Assembly: GCF_004216895.1 (NCBI RefSeq)
Contig: NZ_SGXE01000001.1
Location: 930,001 to 994,000, forward strand
Reading direction: 5' to 3'
DNA from: Aquimarina brevivitae
GTDB lineage: Bacteria; Bacteroidota; Bacteroidia; Flavobacteriales; Flavobacteriaceae
Length of the DNA stretch: 64,000 nt
The notes under the pieces were generated by a model that worked only from the letters and a program-made list of their open reading frames with translations, was not told the origin of the DNA and searched no databases. Both the position numbers and the translations under genes were made by a program. Each line of letters opens with the position of its first letter. Positions within the stretch are counted from its first letter, which is position 1. Below are positions 61,578-64,000 of the stretch, in pieces.

Positions 61578-62048
61578 TTATATTTTGAGCTGTCGATTGA
61601 TTTGTTGATTAAGCGAAATAAAGGTTTCTGTTCGCGAAACACCTTCAATCGCCTGGATGTTTTTGTTGAGTACGTGCATCAAATGTTCATTGTCCTTACA
61701 CAAGATCTTGATAAAGATAGACCAATGTCCTGTGGTGTAATGACATTCAATAACTTCAGGAATTTCCTCGAGTTGTTTTACTGCTTTAGGATTACTCACG
61801 GCTTTATCTAAGTAAACACCAACATAGGCCATTGTTTTGTAACCAAGAACTTTAGGGTCAATAATAAATTTTGAGCCTACAATTAATCCAGAAGCTTCAA
61901 GTTTACGAAGTCTTTGATGAATAGCCGCCCCCGAAATTCCTAATTTTCTGGCTATTTCTAAAATAGGTCTTCTTGCATCTTCCATAAGGTTTCTCAAGAT
62001 TTCCTTATCTATACCGTCAATTTTAATATCACCTGATATTGATTTCAT
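61578..62048 (-). CDS. Lrp/AsnC family transcriptional regulator
   Basis: A 156-residue regulator. The HTH is DARRPILEIARKLGISGAAIHQRLRKL (about residues 18-45) and the ligand-sensing RAM domain follows, with VIECHYTTGHWSIFIKI. Proteins of this family respond to amino acids. It lies near ald and a saccharopine-dehydrogenase-like gene, its likely targets. Confidence 0.93.
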   Translation of the reverse strand: MKSISGDIKIDGIDKEILRNLMEDARRPILEIARKLGISGAAIHQRLRKLEASGLIVGSKFIIDPKVLGYKTMAYVGVYLDKAVSNPKAVKQLEEIPEVIECHYTTGHWSIFIKILCKDNEHLMHVLNKNIQAIEGVSRTETFISLNQQINRQLKI

Positions 62049-62170
62049 AATTTAAATTATAATAAACTGTAAGTAAAAATACTGAGTTAATTTAAAAAAT
62101 GAAATTAAATAACGATAGAAAGCTTATAACTAATACTGAAATGTGCTTTTAGATAAAAATCTAGATAATA

Positions 62171-63538
62171 CTAGCTCAATCGGTCTGGATTATATCCATA
62201 GTAAGGCATTTCCTTCTCCTTAAAAATGATATCATAATCCTCCAATTCCTTAAGTATAGGCCCATAAATCTCTTTATGAATAGGAATGAGAACTCCAGCT
62301 TTGGAAATAGTTTTATTTAATATTCTCAACGCAGCCATACCTACCGGAAGCCCAACTGTACGTGCCATAGCGGTATGCGCCTGGTTTTCTCCTATACTGA
62401 CTAAGGTAGAATCAATTTGTTTTTTTTCACCATTGAGTTCGTAACCAAACTTGTGATACATGACTATCATATCTTTGTCATCGGGATCCAAAGACCATTT
62501 TTCTGTAAGTATTTTTTGTAGAATTTGGGCGGGTGTAGCATTGACAAGTCCAACTTTTTTATTGGGATTAAACAGATCAAGTTCTAGTAGCTTTTCCCAC
62601 ATAATATCATCCTGATCAATTTTTAAATAATGACGTAGCTTAAGCTCCACAGAATCCGTTGGAGAATAAGCCAGGAACGAATTAATAAAATCTCGGTAGC
62701 TCATGTGTTCCGAGTTTTCCATCGTGTAGTCATCAGCAGTCATGCCTAACTGTACAAAAGTATTCCAAGCTCTAGAAAACCCCACTCTTCTTATCGTTCC
62801 CCGATAAAGGGTAAGTACGTTGTCTAAGCCATATATACTTTGATATTTAAGCGAATCGCGATTGGCATAGCCTTCAAATTTACCATAGCCTTCAACCTCT
62901 AAAAATTCCGTTCTTCTAAAGAGTTTATGATAAGGAATGTACTTATAAGTACCTTCCTGCAAAAATTTAGCAGTACCTCCTTGCCCGGCAATAACCACGT
63001 TTCTAGGGTTCCAGGTAAATTTGTAATTCCACAGATTATTGTCACTTTCTGGAGCTACGAGTCCACCAGTAAAGGATTCAAAAAGAATGACTTTTCCTCC
63101 TTTGTCTCTGATCTGGTCAATTACCTTCATTGCACTCATATGGTCAATACCGGGGTCTACTCCAATTTCGTTCATAAAGGTTAGTCCTTTTGCCTTTACC
63201 GCTTCATCTAATGCTTGCATTTCAGCACTTACATAAGACGCTGTGACCATATTTTTTTCGAATTCTAGGCAATCTTTTGCTACATTAATATGTAAGCTGG
63301 CAGGCAACATGGAGATGACTAAATCGGCATTTTGTATTGCTTCTTGGCGAGAATTTTTATCAAATATATCTAATTGAATCGCATTTGAGGCAGGATGATT
63401 TCCTACAAGCTTTTTTGCATTATCTATAGAAATGTCGCCTATAGTGATGCTTATATTTTCTTTTGTTGATTTTTCTTGTAGATATTTTATTAAGACGGCT
63501 GTTGATTTACCAGCACCAATAACAAGAATCTTCCGCAT
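62171..63538 (-). CDS. Saccharopine dehydrogenase family protein
   Basis: A 455-residue NAD(P)-dependent enzyme of the Lys9/saccharopine-reductase type. It begins KILVIGAGKSTAVLIKYL, the Rossmann loop. NEIGVDPGIDHMSAMKVID and SFTGGLVAPESDNNLWNYKFTWNP are characteristic. It likely acts on saccharopine or another amino-acid adduct in lysine breakdown, but a different substrate cannot be excluded. It is divergent from the DUF423 gene. Confidence 0.9.
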   Translation of the reverse strand: MRKILVIGAGKSTAVLIKYLQEKSTKENISITIGDISIDNAKKLVGNHPASNAIQLDIFDKNSRQEAIQNADLVISMLPASLHINVAKDCLEFEKNMVTASYVSAEMQALDEAVKAKGLTFMNEIGVDPGIDHMSAMKVIDQIRDKGGKVILFESFTGGLVAPESDNNLWNYKFTWNPRNVVIAGQGGTAKFLQEGTYKYIPYHKLFRRTEFLEVEGYGKFEGYANRDSLKYQSIYGLDNVLTLYRGTIRRVGFSRAWNTFVQLGMTADDYTMENSEHMSYRDFINSFLAYSPTDSVELKLRHYLKIDQDDIMWEKLLELDLFNPNKKVGLVNATPAQILQKILTEKWSLDPDDKDMIVMYHKFGYELNGEKKQIDSTLVSIGENQAHTAMARTVGLPVGMAALRILNKTISKAGVLIPIHKEIYGPILKELEDYDIIFKEKEMPYYGYNPDRLS

Positions 63539-63683
63539 GTCAATATTTATTTAATAACTTTGATGCGAATGTAATAAATAAGGAGGATAAAACACTTTTT
63601 GAATTAGCTGATTAATTATTTTTCTACTAAAAACATGTTTATTACACAGTCTTATTTTAGTTTTACTATCAATTTAATTAAAA

Positions 63684-64000
63684 ATGAACCAAAATAAAAC
63701 AATTTTGATTACGGGGAGTGTCGTGGCTTTGCTAAGTGTGCTATTCGGAGCTTTTGGTGCCCATGGATTGAAAGGTTTAGTGGATAGTGATGGCATTGCT
63801 TCTTTTACCACTGCTGTGAGATATCAAATGTATCACGCTTTATTCTTATTAATCTTAGGAGGTCTTTCATTTTTATCGACACAACAAAAGCGAATTATTT
63901 ACAGACTTATACTGGCAGGTATCCTACTTTTTTCAGGTTCAATTTACATTTTGGTGCTTGATGAAATTGTAGGAGTAAATTTGTCTTCTATTGGATTTAT
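63684..64000 (+). CDS. DUF423 family membrane protein (partial)
   Basis: The frame opens at an ATG and runs off the window end at about 105 codons. It begins MNQNKTILITGSVVALLSVL, then FGAFGAHGLKGL and TAVRYQMYHALFLLIL, all typical of the four-helix DUF423/YwdK family. Function unknown. Only the C terminus is missing. Confidence 0.88.
   Translation, partial: MNQNKTILITGSVVALLSVLFGAFGAHGLKGLVDSDGIASFTTAVRYQMYHALFLLILGGLSFLSTQQKRIIYRLILAGILLFSGSIYILVLDEIVGVNLSSIGF

Overview
This window is chromosomal DNA from a low-GC member of the Bacteroidota, almost certainly the family Flavobacteriaceae. Four things support this. The gliding-motility genes gldE and gldD sit behind mutY and ssb. Many upstream regions carry the Bacteroidota -7 promoter motif TAnnTTTG. 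Families typical of this group are present (DUF4199, DUF4301, DUF3127, DUF3098, DUF2975, DUF3332). TTG and GTG starts are frequent, as expected where Shine-Dalgarno signals are weak. The genus cannot be read from the sequence.

Layout: 0-1.3 kb, an ankyrin-repeat protein and an XRE regulator/DUF2975 membrane protein pair. 1.4-8.4 kb, a biotin locus (bioF-bioD-bioA, a divergent ketosynthase, bioB) followed by a JmjC/cupin-like oxygenase. 8.4-11.1 kb, recX, an RNase E/G, an unannotated 29-residue very basic protein and an HU protein. 11.2-14.8 kb, mutY-ssb-gldE-gldD. 14.8-19.2 kb, an EamA transporter facing an active/inactive M16 peptidase pair. 19.3-23 kb, DUF4199, rplU-rpmA, a DUF3332 lipoprotein and ahcY. 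23-27.7 kb, a phosphopantetheinyl transferase, a thiamine-binding protein, a Pnu-type transporter, a NadR-like kinase, DUF4301 and arfB. 27.8-31.6 kb, a convergent sigma-54 response regulator and hybrid histidine kinase. 31.6-41.6 kb, a thiamine locus with two TPP riboswitches, one before a TonB-dependent receptor and one before thiS-thiC-tenI-like-thiD-thiE-thiG-thiH-thiF. 41.6-50.5 kb, housekeeping and small genes (greA, HIT, thioesterase, histidine kinase, flavin reductase, DUF3127, aat, upp, tag, Sua5, thioredoxin-like). 50.5-55 kb, a seven-gene minus-strand operon from ftsX through uppP and truB to a TonB-like protein. 55.2-64 kb, a panE-like gene, leuS, ald, a zinc metallopeptidase, an Lrp regulator, a saccharopine-dehydrogenase-like gene and a DUF423 gene cut by the window end.

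Two vitamin systems dominate. The biotin genes form a near-complete late pathway with no bioC or bioH in view but with a dedicated ketosynthase under its own promoter. The thiamine genes combine outer-membrane uptake with full synthesis of both halves of the molecule, under TPP control. No CRISPR array, insertion sequence, prophage, tRNA or rRNA was seen. The most unusual items are the ketosynthase in the biotin locus, an inverted repeat over the bioB promoter, a repeated intergenic hairpin element (two copies), an SSB-like acidic tail on DUF3127, a terminator-like hairpin at the start of the greA transcript, and a hairpin that covers the start codon of the TPP-controlled TonB receptor.
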